From positions 1 through 48,315 of the forward strand of contig JABHTG010000060.1 of NCBI GenBank assembly GCA_018697205.1: DNA of 48,315 nt, given 5' to 3'. Below are positions 16,844 through 25,908 of the stretch, one piece after another (position 1 is the stretch's first letter; every line of letters begins with the position of its first letter). The stretch is from Nitrospina sp. Its GTDB lineage: Bacteria > Nitrospinota > Nitrospinia > Nitrospinales > VA-1. The notes under the pieces were generated by a model. It ran no database searches, had not been told where the DNA came from, and worked only from the letters and a program-made list of their open reading frames with translations. A program made the translations under genes and the position numbers.

Positions 16844-18142
16844 GTGGCTAAAATTCCAGAATTATTGTGTCCTGCGGGTAGCCCCGAAAAATTAAGATAT
16901 GCTTTGGCTTTTGGTGCCGATGCCGTATATGCAGGAATTCCACGATTTTCTTTAAGGGCTAAAGAAAATCCATATAATAATAGCTCTTTAAAAGAGGATA
17001 TAGAGTATTGCCATAAGTTAGGTAAAAAAATCTACGTCACGGCAAATATTCTTCCCCAAAATAGAAAACTTCAATCTTTTAAAAGCTCTATTTTAACCAT
17101 TGCTGAAGCAGGGCCTGATGGAATAATTATGTCTGACCCAGGAATGATTCAATTCGTCAGAAAGGAGTTTCCTGACTTATCAATTCATTTGTCGGTACAA
17201 ACAAATACTATTAACTGGATGTCCGTGGCATTTTGGAGAGATTATGGTGTAAAAAGAATCATTCTTTCAAGAGAATTATCTATGGAAGAGCTAAAAGAAA
17301 TTCATAATCAAGTTCCCGACATTGGGTTGGAGTCGTTCGTTCATGGTTCTATTTGTATTGCGTATTCAGGACGCTGTCTCCTATCTAATTATTTTAATCA
17401 TCGGGATGCTAACCAAGGAACTTGCACTAATAGTTGTCGATGGGAATACAATGTGAAAGAGGAGTTACAAGAAGGGGAAAAAGTTACGCAAAGCCCGCAA
17501 GGAGAATATTTGATCGAAGAGAAGGGACGTGATGGAGACCTTATGCCCATTGAAGAAGATGAACACGGAACTTATATAATGAACTCAAAAGATCTTCGAG
17601 CAATAGAACATCTTGATCAACTATGGAGAGCCGGAGTTGAGTCGTTTAAAATCGAAGGACGGACTAAATCAATTTATTATTTATCATTAATAACAAAATC
17701 TTATCGGGCAGCTATTGATGATATGGTCGCTAGTAAGCCATTTGATAAAAAATTACTTAGCGAAACGGAAAAAACAGCAAATCGTGGCTTTACTACAGCC
17801 TTTCTCGTGTCTGCATCTGAAAAAAAAACCGAACGGTTTAATTCGCCGCAGGAGGAAAATTTACCACAGGTATATGCTGGGAAAATTTTGAATGAACGAG
17901 CTGGAGGTTGGATGCAAGTTGAAGTAAAAAATAGAATTGAAGTAGGACATGAAATAGAATATATCTCACCGCAAAATAAATATCGTTTTCATATATCAGC
18001 GATGGAAAACCAAACTGGCTTAGCGTTGCAAGTTGCTCATGGGGGCAATGGCACAGTATGGATTAAGACGGAGGGTAAGATTGACCCTTTTGCTTTATTA
18101 AGTCGCGTTATCAATACACCCGTTCCATCCCCAGTATCTTAA
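16844..18142 (+). CDS. U32 family protein, probable tRNA 5-hydroxyuridine synthase TrhP (YegQ-like)
   Basis: A 432-residue U32 protein. It has the N-terminal barrel pattern (ELLCPAGSPEKLRYALAFGADAVYAG) and the family signature ESFVHGSICIAYSGRCLLSNYF with C171, C178, C194 and C198, which ligate an iron-sulfur cluster in this family. GTCTNSCRWEY is the YegQ-type ending of the motif. E. coli YegQ/TrhP makes 5-hydroxyuridine at tRNA position 34 using prephenate. The older name 'peptidase U32' probably does not describe the activity. The start is GTG 16844, placing the LLCPAG motif at the usual distance. It stands as a single gene with a dyad in its promoter region. Confidence 0.85.
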   Translation: MAKIPELLCPAGSPEKLRYALAFGADAVYAGIPRFSLRAKENPYNNSSLKEDIEYCHKLGKKIYVTANILPQNRKLQSFKSSILTIAEAGPDGIIMSDPGMIQFVRKEFPDLSIHLSVQTNTINWMSVAFWRDYGVKRIILSRELSMEELKEIHNQVPDIGLESFVHGSICIAYSGRCLLSNYFNHRDANQGTCTNSCRWEYNVKEELQEGEKVTQSPQGEYLIEEKGRDGDLMPIEEDEHGTYIMNSKDLRAIEHLDQLWRAGVESFKIEGRTKSIYYLSLITKSYRAAIDDMVASKPFDKKLLSETEKTANRGFTTAFLVSASEKKTERFNSPQEENLPQVYAGKILNERAGGWMQVEVKNRIEVGHEIEYISPQNKYRFHISAMENQTGLALQVAHGGNGTVWIKTEGKIDPFALLSRVINTPVPSPVS

Positions 18143-18596
18143 GAGTAATATAAATACCCTAGATGAATTAAGGAACAAAATTTAGGTTTTTTTAACTAGT
18201 TTTTTTTATTAAAGGTTTTGTTCTTTTTGTTACTTTGAGGCCATGAAATCAATAATATAATTATTAAAATGAGGATTGTACTTGCCCATTTTGAAAAAGA
18301 ATCAAGTCTGTAGTCGAAAATATCATGAGTTAAAGTTCCATCAATAAAAATAGCACATATTGCTATTATAATTAATAGAAGACTTTTTTTAATCATTGGG
18401 TAATTAATATTTTATTTTCTTTTTTTAGCGTATAAAATAGAAAAAAAATACTAAGGTTACAAGTGGCTGTTAATATTTTGTGACCTGAATGATATAGAGT
18501 TTGTAACATCAATAAATTTTAATATAATGATTTATCCTTGTATTTTATCAAATTTTACTCGTGCCCTAATGACACAATCTAACAAATAAATAAGAA
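18143..18596. other. AT-rich intergenic region between U32 gene and hpnH
   Basis: This 454-base gap holds a possible short minus-strand gene (18196-18396). It also has an imperfect inverted repeat, AGGTTACAA (18454-18462) with TTGTGACCT (18478-18486), separated by 15 bases. Nothing else is recognised; the rest is simple A+T sequence. Confidence 0.6.
18196..18396 (-). CDS. Small hypothetical two-helix membrane protein
   Basis: 66 residues with two hydrophobic segments (LLLIIIAICAIFID and TILILIIILLISW) joined by a short polar loop, and a lysine- and asparagine-rich tail. It does not overlap another gene, and the composition is that of a genuine membrane protein. However, AT-rich DNA gives such frames easily and no ribosome site is seen before the ATG at 18396. 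No family is recognised. Confidence 0.4.
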   Translation of the reverse strand: MIKKSLLLIIIAICAIFIDGTLTHDIFDYRLDSFSKWASTILILIIILLISWPQSNKKNKTFNKKN

Positions 18597-19604
18597 ATGC
18601 CAATACCCTTAAAGCAGGCTATTAAAGTAGGCTCATACGTTATGTGGCAAAAATTCAAAGGCCGAGAACGGTATCCATTGGTTTTGATGCTGGAGCCATT
18701 ATTTCGTTGCAATCTCGAATGTATAGGCTGTGGAAAAATTCAAAAACCAAATGAAATCTTGAATAAAAATCTCACTATTGATCAATGTCTTAACGCGGCT
18801 AAAGAATGCGGAGCCCCAGTTGTATCAATTGCCGGTGGTGAGCCCTTAATGCACCCACACATTGTTGAGATTGTTGAAGGTTTAATCAAACAAAAAAGAT
18901 ATATCTATCTTTGCACAAATGCTCTTTTACTTAAAAATTTTCTTGGCAAGTTACCTACATCACCTTTTCTTACACTTTCTATTCATTTAGATGGCCTTGA
19001 AGATGATCATGATCGTATTGTCGATAAAAAAGGGGTATTTAAAATAGCTTTAGATGCTGTCCAAGAAGCAAAAAAAATGGGGTATAGGGTCAATAGTGCG
19101 ACTACATTTTTTGAAGGAACAACAGTTGAACAAGCAGAAACATTTCTTGACTTTCTTACGCCTCTAGGTCTGGATGGAGTAACCTTGTCTTCAGCTTTTA
19201 GGTATCCTGATGCGCCAGATCAGGACCATTTTTTTGGTCGTAAACGAACTCAGGAATTTTTTAACCAATTATTAGAAAAAAACACAAAGCGGCGATGGGA
19301 TATATCGCATTCCCCATTCTATTTGGAATTCCTGCAAGGTCGGCGTGATTATGAATGTACTCCCTGGGGTAATCCAAACTATTCAGTTCTTGGTTGGCAA
19401 AAGCCATGCTATTTATTAGATGATGGTTATGCAGAATCCTTTGAGGAATTGATGAATACAACGAATTGGGATGGATATGGACATAAGAATAATCCAAAAT
19501 GTGCAGATTGCACAGCTCATTGCGGTTACGAAGCAACTGCAGTCAAAGATGCGACAGCCAACCTAAAAAATATGTTTTCAGCTGCGCGTGCAGTAGCTCA
19601 ATAA
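18597..19604 (+). CDS. hpnH: Hopanoid biosynthesis radical SAM protein (adenosylhopane synthase)
   Basis: 335 residues matching HpnH closely: MPIPLKQAIKVGSYV, then RYPLVLMLEPLFRCNLECIGC with the radical-SAM cluster cysteines C38, C42 and C45 (CxxxCxxC), then SIAGGEPLMHPHIVEIV and CPxCxxH-like cysteines near the end (CADCTAHCGYEATAV). HpnH adds the 5'-deoxyadenosyl radical to diploptene to form adenosylhopane, the first step to side-chain-extended hopanoids. No squalene-hopene cyclase (shc) or other hpn gene is nearby. It ends nine bases from the convergent pentapeptide-repeat gene. Confidence 0.93.
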   Translation: MPIPLKQAIKVGSYVMWQKFKGRERYPLVLMLEPLFRCNLECIGCGKIQKPNEILNKNLTIDQCLNAAKECGAPVVSIAGGEPLMHPHIVEIVEGLIKQKRYIYLCTNALLLKNFLGKLPTSPFLTLSIHLDGLEDDHDRIVDKKGVFKIALDAVQEAKKMGYRVNSATTFFEGTTVEQAETFLDFLTPLGLDGVTLSSAFRYPDAPDQDHFFGRKRTQEFFNQLLEKNTKRRWDISHSPFYLEFLQGRRDYECTPWGNPNYSVLGWQKPCYLLDDGYAESFEELMNTTNWDGYGHKNNPKCADCTAHCGYEATAVKDATANLKNMFSAARAVAQ

Positions 19605-19613
19605 TATATAAAA

Positions 19614-20081
19614 TTACCCTAGTAAATCAGGAAGAGATGTTGATTCGTTTGTTTGGGCTTGATTAATCTGTTTTTTGGTCAACCCATCGGACATTTGAAG
19701 GTTGGCACCTATTAAGTTTGAATTTTTTAAATTCGCTTCAAGTAAATCCGCTCTCATTAAGTTAGAACCGGATAAGTTTGCGCCTTGCAAATTAACCCAT
19801 CTTAAGTTGGCACCCCGCAAGTTAGCGCCTGAAAGATTAGCTTCCTCAAGATTTGAATTTTTTAAATAAGCTCCGTAAAGATAAGCACCTTTAAGGTTGG
19901 CTTTTTTTAAATTTTCACCTATTAGTACTATGCCACGTAAACTATACCCCGCTAGATTTGCGCGTTCCCCTTCTTTTTGCTCAGAACTAAGCCACAAAGA
20001 ATGGTTAATGAGTTTATTTTTTAAATCATCTTTAGAAATTATATGTAGACTGGATTGCCTATTATCTATTTCTTTTACCAT
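19614..20081 (-). CDS. Pentapeptide-repeat protein
   Basis: 155 residues. From about 55 to 130 it is made of A(N/D)LxG-type pentapeptides (KKANLKGAYLYGAYLKNSNLEEANL..., SGANLRGANLRWVNLQGANL), which fold into a right-handed quadrilateral beta-helix. An N-terminal region of about 45 residues and a polar tail flank it. Such proteins have varied or unknown roles; some mimic DNA and protect gyrase, but nothing here points to that. No signal peptide is present. It converges on hpnH. Confidence 0.85.
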   Translation of the reverse strand: MVKEIDNRQSSLHIISKDDLKNKLINHSLWLSSEQKEGERANLAGYSLRGIVLIGENLKKANLKGAYLYGAYLKNSNLEEANLSGANLRGANLRWVNLQGANLSGSNLMRADLLEANLKNSNLIGANLQMSDGLTKKQINQAQTNESTSLPDLLG

Positions 20082-20145
20082 GAAACGGCTTGGATTGGAT
20101 ATGAAATTTAATTTTCTATAAAAAAGGATAAAAGCATGTTACGAC

Positions 20146-21006
20146 TTAAGGGGCTTTTTGAAAATTTCGAATTTTTTCTCGAAGCTCTTGATACGTCAGG
20201 TTAGTAGGTGCAAATTCAATGGCTTTGTCAATAGATTTAAGAGCGGCATCTTGATTTTTCATTATTAAATGTATTTGCGCTATTTGATAATAAGCTTCAA
20301 ATAGAGACTCATTGACTTCTAGCGATTTTTTAAAAGAGTCCAATGCTTTTTTATTTAGCTTGAGATCCTTATAAACCATACCTAGGTTATAATGAGTTCC
20401 CATTCCTGAGGAATTTAATTTCAATGAACTTTTAAGAACTTCCACGGCTTCTTTAAGTTTACCATTTACACGTAATGTATCTGCAAGATTATTCATATAC
20501 ATTGAATTTTTTGGGTCACTACTACTGGCCAATCGATAATATTCAATTGCTTTGGTATAGTTTTTTTCTTCTTTATATAGATTTGCTAAATTATTTATTG
20601 CCTTGGAATCATTATCATCTTTTTTTAGATCGATTGATTTTTCCCACAATTTTTTTGCATTAATTTTATCACCAGTAGTGTACTTAACCATACCTAAATT
20701 GATATGAGCTTGCACATTTTTAGGATCGAGGGAAATTGCTTTTTTGAATAACTTTTCAGCGTCACCATATTGCTTAAGTCCAAACTGTACTAACCCTTTT
20801 TTTCTATAAGCATTAATATTACTGGGATCAAATTTAATAGCCAAGTCAAACTCTTCAAGTGAGTTTTGGTAAAGGGAATATTGAGCTAATTCAAGAGCAA
20901 GATCATAGTGGACTTTAGATTGAGTTGGATCAATCGTTGTATTTTCAGAGGTACAAGAAGCGAGAGTCATCAAAGTAAATAAAAGAGGTAAAAAATATTT
21001 CATCAC
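20146..21006 (-). CDS. TPR lipoprotein (PilF/NlpI-like)
   Basis: 286 residues with a lipoprotein signal (MMKYFLPLLFTLMTLASC, lipobox LASC, Cys18) and then about seven TPRs, for example INAYRKKGLVQFGLKQYGDAEKLFKKAISLDP and VQAHINLGMVKYTTGDKINAKKLWEKSI. It would be anchored to a membrane facing the periplasm, as a scaffold. The TPR pattern is regular but does not identify a partner. It lies between gpmA and the pentapeptide gene on the same strand (45 bases from gpmA), so it may be co-transcribed with gpmA. Confidence 0.82.
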   Translation of the reverse strand: MMKYFLPLLFTLMTLASCTSENTTIDPTQSKVHYDLALELAQYSLYQNSLEEFDLAIKFDPSNINAYRKKGLVQFGLKQYGDAEKLFKKAISLDPKNVQAHINLGMVKYTTGDKINAKKLWEKSIDLKKDDNDSKAINNLANLYKEEKNYTKAIEYYRLASSSDPKNSMYMNNLADTLRVNGKLKEAVEVLKSSLKLNSSGMGTHYNLGMVYKDLKLNKKALDSFKKSLEVNESLFEAYYQIAQIHLIMKNQDAALKSIDKAIEFAPTNLTYQELREKIRNFQKAP

Positions 21007-21051
21007 AATCCTTAGAAAATTTAAATTAAACGTTTAAGGTAAATTATAAAT

Positions 21052-21792
21052 TTACTTGCCTTGTTCCTCAATAGTTTTGGCGGCCTTTTTAACTATTTCG
21101 GAATCTCCTAAATAATAATGAGTTTTAATAGTTAAGTCATCATTAAGTTCGTAGATAAGTGGAATCCCAGTTGGAATATTCAATTCAACAATAGCCTCCT
21201 CACTCATATTATCGAGATATTTTATTAAAGCTCTGAGACTGTTGCCGTGCGCACAAATAATAATATTTTTTTTTAATTTTAAAGACGGGACAATCGAGTC
21301 TTCCCAGTAAGGTAAAAACCTATTAACCGTATTACTGAGTGATTCTGCGCGAGGTCGCTCTATAGGAGGAATAAGGGCATACCGGGGATCATTATCGGGG
21401 AGACGTTCATCTCCCTCATTGAGACTTGGAGGAGGAATATCGTAACTACGCCGCCACAACTTAACTTGGTCAGCACCATGTATAGCAGCTGTCTCCTTCT
21501 TATTTAGTCCTTGCAATGCGCCATAATGTCTTTCATTAAGCCTCCATGACCGATGAACTGGTACCCACATTAAATCCATTTTATCCATAACAATCCATAA
21601 CGTACGAATAGCTCGCTTTAGAGTTGATGTGTATGCAACATCAAAGTGAAATCCTTCCTCTTTAAGTAAAGATCCGGCATTACCTGCTTCAATAATTCCT
21701 TGAGGGGTAAGATCTACATCGGTCCACCCAGTAAACCTATTTTCAAGATTCCATTGGCTTTGACCATGGCGTAATAAAACCAATTTCTGCAT
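21052..21792 (-). CDS. gpmA: 2,3-bisphosphoglycerate-dependent phosphoglycerate mutase
   Basis: 246 residues of the dPGM family. [20 protein letters not shown] (R8, H9, G10) carries the phospho-histidine; [21 protein letters not shown] and [15 protein letters not shown] complete the active site. It interconverts 3- and 2-phosphoglycerate in glycolysis and gluconeogenesis. The length is that of E. coli GpmA (about 250). A GGAG ribosome site lies about 11 bases before the ATG at 21792. It is the first gene of a short minus-strand run. Confidence 0.96.
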   Translation of the reverse strand: MQKLVLLRHGQSQWNLENRFTGWTDVDLTPQGIIEAGNAGSLLKEEGFHFDVAYTSTLKRAIRTLWIVMDKMDLMWVPVHRSWRLNERHYGALQGLNKKETAAIHGADQVKLWRRSYDIPPPSLNEGDERLPDNDPRYALIPPIERPRAESLSNTVNRFLPYWEDSIVPSLKLKKNIIICAHGNSLRALIKYLDNMSEEAIVELNIPTGIPLIYELNDDLTIKTHYYLGDSEIVKKAAKTIEEQGK

Positions 21793-22048
21793 TAAATTTT
21801 TCTCCGTTATAAATCAACAAACTTCAAAAATAGCTACCACGCAAGCGATTAAAAAGCTATGGTAAAAAATAAACAAATAAATAGAAAAATACTTGAGGTT
21901 CACAAATTCAAAAAATATACCACAGGAAATAAATTACGATAAATATTAACCTTAAGTATATTACCGTATCCAGTGATTAACTAAGAATTTTAAAACATCT
22001 TAGAAAAAGTGATATTATAAACTATAAATATTTTTCGGAGCCATTGCA

Positions 22049-22405
22049 ATGTATGTCGATGTAGAAGACAATGAAAATATCCATGAAAACTTTAGCATGC
22101 TTTACCGAGATGTTTCGAAATCGCGTGAGATTTACTGTATAAAATATAACATAGAAGGTGAAGAATCTCCTGTTCAGGTGATAGGTTGGGATAAAGAAAA
22201 ACAATCTACTTGTGCAGCTTATGCATGCCAAGTTGAGGAATCAGGAGATGGAGTTGCCATTCTTATATATGGAGGTACCGGCGGAATTCGAATAAAACCA
22301 TTAGAAGATGAAACTGAGTGGAAACTTGGAGCACCAAAACAACAGGGCGCAACTCACCTTGTATACCCACGCGATTGCTTTATCGTTTATAAAGATGAAA
22401 TTTAA
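22049..22405 (+). CDS. Hypothetical cytoplasmic protein (118 residues)
   Basis: I do not recognise this family. The product is acidic, soluble and predicted mostly beta: repeated short strands such as EIYCIKYNIEG, PVQVIGWDKE, DGVAILIYGG and HLVYPRDCFIVYKDE. It has a glycine-rich turn GGTGGIRI and three cysteines. CGGAG lies about eight bases before the ATG, and the frame does not overlap other genes, so it is very likely real. It stands alone on the plus strand, between gpmA (divergent) and tlyA (convergent). Confidence 0.75.
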   Translation: MYVDVEDNENIHENFSMLYRDVSKSREIYCIKYNIEGEESPVQVIGWDKEKQSTCAAYACQVEESGDGVAILIYGGTGGIRIKPLEDETEWKLGAPKQQGATHLVYPRDCFIVYKDEI

Positions 22406-22460
22406 ATATTTAAAATTAACTTAATAGTCCGATTTATCGGATAAAATTTAATTGAGATGT

Positions 22461-23257
22461 TCATGTGTTAATTATGTTACCAATATAATCGTCTTCAATT
22501 ATTCGGGATTTTTCTTTAGCCAGACAGTGAATCAGAAACTCACGATTTCCCTTTTGTCCGGTTATCGGTGAGCTGGTTATGTTAATTATGGGCCAGCCCT
22601 GTTTTTTCGTGAAAGAATTCAATTTAACAAGTACATCCAGATGTTTTTTTGGATTTTTAATAACTCCCTTATTTTCAACTTCTTCTTTTCCAACTTCAAA
22701 TTGAGGTTTTACTAAAGCTATCAAATCAGCCATTGGCTTCAGAACATTGATTGCAGCTGGAATAATCAAATTTAATGAAATAAAAGAAACATCTATTACG
22801 ACCAAATCTACTAGTTCTTTAATATCAGTTTTATCCAAATGGCGAGCATTTTTTCGATCTAGAGTAATTACTCTAGGATCGCTCTGAAGTTTCCAGTCAA
22901 GCTGCCCATATCCAATATCGACTGCAAATACTTTAGCTACCCCGTGTTGAAGGAGACAATCAGTAAAACCACCTGTTGAAGCTCCAATATCGACTGCAAC
23001 CTTATCTTTAAGTGAAATATTAAATTTACTAAGAGCATGTTCAAGCTTAATTCCGCCACGACTTGCATAAGGGTGAATTTTTTCAATGACTCGAATTTCA
23101 CATTCGATATCACAAATACGCCCAGGCTTATCGGCTATTTGATCACCAACCCTAACTTTACCTGCTAAAATCAGTCTTTTTGCAACTTCGCGCGATGAGA
23201 CGAGTTTTTTTTTAGAAGTAATTGGTCTAAACGAAATTTTTTATTCTTGCTCTTCAT
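22461..23257 (-). CDS. tlyA: TlyA-type rRNA 2'-O-methyltransferase, frameshifted at an A9 run
   Basis: TlyA methylates ribose of 16S/23S rRNA cytidines. The gene is split over two frames. The ATG at 23257 reads MKSKNKKFRLDQLLLKK, the start of an S4 domain. After the A9 run (23205-23213) the -1 frame continues KLVSSREVAKRLILAG, SRGGIKLEHAL, the SAM-binding VDIGASTGGFTDCLLQ, GYGQLDWKL and DVSFISL to the stop at 22461. Joined, it is about 265 residues, a full-length TlyA. Unshifted, translation ends after 28 residues. The ATG overlaps the end of xseB by 17 bases. The site reads A AAA AAC, a -1 slippery heptamer. Programmed or transcriptional slippage, a sequencing error, or a recent mutation are all possible. 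Confidence 0.85.
23204..23213 (-). promoter_or_regulatory. A9 slippery tract in tlyA
   Basis: On the minus strand nine A residues are followed by C. In the frame of the ATG at 23257 the last seven bases read A AAA AAC (codons 17 and 18), a known type of -1 slippery heptamer. One extra A in the RNA would also restore the frame. Confidence 0.6.
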
Positions 23258-23486
23258 TTTCATTTTCTATAGGGAACAACTCATTAATTAATTCTCCCTT
23301 TTTACCTTTGGTAAGTTTTTCTATTTTTGCTTCTGCTTCGTTAAGTTTTTTTGAACATAAGCGGGACATTTTGATGCCTTCTTCAAAAATTTCAAGAGAT
23401 TTATCAATATCTAAATCACCACGCTCTAGTTCTTCAACAATTTTTTCCAATTGAGACATTGCTTTTTCAAATTTTATTTCCGACAT
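23241..23486 (-). CDS. xseB: Exodeoxyribonuclease VII small subunit
   Basis: XseB is the small helical subunit of exonuclease VII. The 81 residues from the ATG at 23486 (MSEIKFEKAMSQLEKIVEELERGDLDIDKSLEIFEEGIKM...) are the usual length and pattern. This start has AGAGG six bases upstream, whereas the longer open frame from 23534 adds 16 unconserved residues. It lies 22 bases after xseA, and its last codons overlap the tlyA start, so translation may be coupled. Confidence 0.94.
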   Translation of the reverse strand: MSEIKFEKAMSQLEKIVEELERGDLDIDKSLEIFEEGIKMSRLCSKKLNEAEAKIEKLTKGKKGELINELFPIENENEEQE

Positions 23487-23508
23487 AATAGCCTCTAATG
23501 TTTTAAAT

Positions 23509-24858
23509 TTATTTGAATAGAGTGACTTTATCAACTGTACAATCTAATTGGCCCTTGGAAAGCCTTATATTTACAGAATCACCTTGTTTAATTTGATTAG
23601 TTTTAGCAAGGGACTTACCTTGAAAACTTGTAATACTGTATCCTCGGTCTAAAATAGCCAGTGGACTTAGAGCATTTAGATTTTTAGATATTCCATCAAA
23701 TCTCTCTCGGTCTAAACGAACGGTAGCTTGTATATTTTGAACTAAGAGGTGTAATAGGAGTTCTTTTTTTTCTATCAGTTTTTGAATATTATTTAAAGGA
23801 TTGAGGCGTATAAATTGATGAATTATGGACATCATATTTTGTTTTTGAAGTATAACGGATTGTTCTAAGCCTCGGAAAAGTCGGTTATTTAAATCATCAA
23901 GACGCTGCGTCTGAGGTTGAATGATATAGGTAAGGTCTTTAAAAAACCTTCTTTCCATAAGGCGTTTAAGCAAGTCAGCGTACTGGTTAATTTTATTTGT
24001 TAAAACTAATAACAGTTGCTCCGATAGAATATTTTTTTTGTGTAACATTTCATCTAGCTTAGGAACTATAAGTTCTGCAGCTGCTGAGGGGGTTGGCGCA
24101 CGCAAGTCTGCAACTAAATCAGTAATGGTAAAGTCTATTTCATGACCAACTGCTGATACAATGGGTAGGACAGATTTATATATAGCGCGAGCAACAACTT
24201 CTTCATTAAAAGCCCATAAATCCTCTATTGATCCACCCCCTCTTCCTACAATTAGAACATCCAAATCTTTAATCAGATTCATTTGTTGGATGCCTTCCGC
24301 TATTTCTTTTGCGGCTCCTTCCCCTTGAACTTTTACTGGATAAACTAATACTGAAACCTTGGGGTTACGTCGTTGAATAATATTTATGATATCTCGTACC
24401 GCTGCTCCGGTAGCAGATGTTACGACTCCAACCCTCCACGGGAATGGGGGTATAGGTTTTTTATTCTCTTCATTAAAAAGGCCTTCCTGCATTAGGCCAG
24501 CTTTTAATTTTTCAAAAGACTTTTGAAGTGCACCTAGCCCCTTAGGCTCCATGCGTTCTACAATTAGCTGGTAATCTCCTCGGGATTCATAAACGGTCAT
24601 ACGCCCAAATAAAAGAACCTGATCACCATCTTCAGGCTGAAATTTTAATCCAGCTCTAAAACCTTTGAAAAAAACACAACGTATCTGCGAGCGATTATCT
24701 TTAAGAATAAAATAAGCATGTTGAGAACTGGGAATGCGTAAATTGGAAATTTCACCCTCGATCCATATAGAATCAAAAGCAGATTCTAAAATGGATTTTA
24801 CGTCTCCAGTTATCTGCGAAACAGAGTAAATTTGAGGTACTATCTCTTCGGAATCCAT
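23509..24858 (-). CDS. xseA: Exodeoxyribonuclease VII large subunit
   Basis: A 449-residue catalytic subunit. It has an N-terminal OB fold (about 10-105; WIEGEISNLRIPSSQHAYFILKD), then the nuclease core with GVVTSATGAAVRDI and NPKVSVLVYPVKVQGEGAA, VGRGGGSIEDLWAFNEE, AVGHEIDFTI and DLRAPTPSAAAEL, and a long coiled-coil region (about 270-400) that binds XseB. It cuts single-stranded DNA from either end in repair. The operon order is folD, xseA, xseB, tlyA. Confidence 0.97.
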   Translation of the reverse strand: MDSEEIVPQIYSVSQITGDVKSILESAFDSIWIEGEISNLRIPSSQHAYFILKDNRSQIRCVFFKGFRAGLKFQPEDGDQVLLFGRMTVYESRGDYQLIVERMEPKGLGALQKSFEKLKAGLMQEGLFNEENKKPIPPFPWRVGVVTSATGAAVRDIINIIQRRNPKVSVLVYPVKVQGEGAAKEIAEGIQQMNLIKDLDVLIVGRGGGSIEDLWAFNEEVVARAIYKSVLPIVSAVGHEIDFTITDLVADLRAPTPSAAAELIVPKLDEMLHKKNILSEQLLLVLTNKINQYADLLKRLMERRFFKDLTYIIQPQTQRLDDLNNRLFRGLEQSVILQKQNMMSIIHQFIRLNPLNNIQKLIEKKELLLHLLVQNIQATVRLDRERFDGISKNLNALSPLAILDRGYSITSFQGKSLAKTNQIKQGDSVNIRLSKGQLDCTVDKVTLFK

Positions 24859-24903
24859 TGGAAATATTAGCTAGTTAATATAAAAGAGTAGGTGTAATTT
24901 TAA

Positions 24904-25755
24904 TTAATTTAATTGATAAAAATTTTTAAAAGACTGGAGTGTATTTGCCATGAGCATGGCTATGGTCATAGGGCCTACTCCACCAGGGACGGGTGTAATA
25001 AGTGACGCTTTTTGTAAAACTGCTTGATAGTCAACATCACCAATAAGTTTATTATCAACTCGATTTATTCCAACATCAATAATTACGGCTTCATCTTTTA
25101 TCATATCGGCTGTGACAAAATTCGGTTTTCCGATAGCAGCAATTAGAATATCAGCTGACCGTGTGATAGCTGATAAATTTTGGGTACGAGAATGACAAAT
25201 AGTAACAGTTGCGTTTCTTTCAAGTAATAAAAAGGAGATGGGTTTACCAACAATATTACTGCGTCCAAGAATAACGGCATTCTCTCCTTCTATTTTTACC
25301 TTATAATAATCTAATAGTTGAATAATTCCTTCCGGAGTACATGGCTTAAAAATCGCATTCCCTGTTACAAGTCTACCAATGTTTTCAAGATGAAAGCCAT
25401 CAACGTCTTTATTTGGATTAATTGCTTCCAGTATTTTATGCGAAGAGATATGACTGGGAAGAGGTAGTTGGACAAGAATTCCGTTTATTTTTTCATCTTT
25501 ATTTAATTCATCAATAAGTTCTAATAATGTAGATTCTTTCGTATGTGCAGGAAGAATTTTTTCAAATGATTGAAACCCAAGATTTGCACAGGTTTTATTT
25601 TTACTTCGAACATAAACAGCAGATGCGGGATCATCACCTACCAAAACAACAGCAAGTCCGGGCGTTTGACCTATTTCTTTTTTTAGGGATTTAACTTCAA
25701 TAGCAATATTTTCTTTAATTTTGGTAGCAACCATTTTTCCATCAATAATACCCAT
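24904..25755 (-). CDS. folD: Bifunctional methylenetetrahydrofolate dehydrogenase/cyclohydrolase
   Basis: FolD converts 5,10-methylene-THF to 10-formyl-THF, supplying purine and formyl-methionine synthesis. The 283 residues show VYVRSKNKTCANLGF with the catalytic Tyr and Lys, LPLPSHIS, DVDGFHLENIGRL, PCTPEGIIQLL, the NADP-binding GRSNIVGKPISFLLL, and PVPGGVGPMTIAMLMANT. Length and motifs are standard. It is the first gene of the folD-xseA-xseB-tlyA run; xseA starts 45 bases downstream. Confidence 0.97.
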   Translation of the reverse strand: MGIIDGKMVATKIKENIAIEVKSLKKEIGQTPGLAVVLVGDDPASAVYVRSKNKTCANLGFQSFEKILPAHTKESTLLELIDELNKDEKINGILVQLPLPSHISSHKILEAINPNKDVDGFHLENIGRLVTGNAIFKPCTPEGIIQLLDYYKVKIEGENAVILGRSNIVGKPISFLLLERNATVTICHSRTQNLSAITRSADILIAAIGKPNFVTADMIKDEAVIIDVGINRVDNKLIGDVDYQAVLQKASLITPVPGGVGPMTIAMLMANTLQSFKNFYQLN

Positions 25756-25908
25756 GATAGTTCTTTCAAAAAATAGTGTTAATTAGAATTTTTTAAAAAA
25801 ATTCTAGAGGATTCTTATAGTAGCAGATTCTTTAAATTAGCGCGATGACAGGAATAATAAAAACCTGTAAATTATAGTTTTTTATAAATTTTAAAAAGTA
25901 GAGATAAT

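Noticed and set aside
16844-18142. Calling the U32 gene a protease
   Set aside because: YegQ-type U32 members are tRNA hydroxylation enzymes; the GTCTNSCRWEY ending and the four-cysteine pattern fit that group.
22461-22838. Reading tlyA as a short 125-codon gene from TTG 22838
   Set aside because: The same frame continues upstream through the SAM-binding and S4 motifs; the short form would lack the SAM site.
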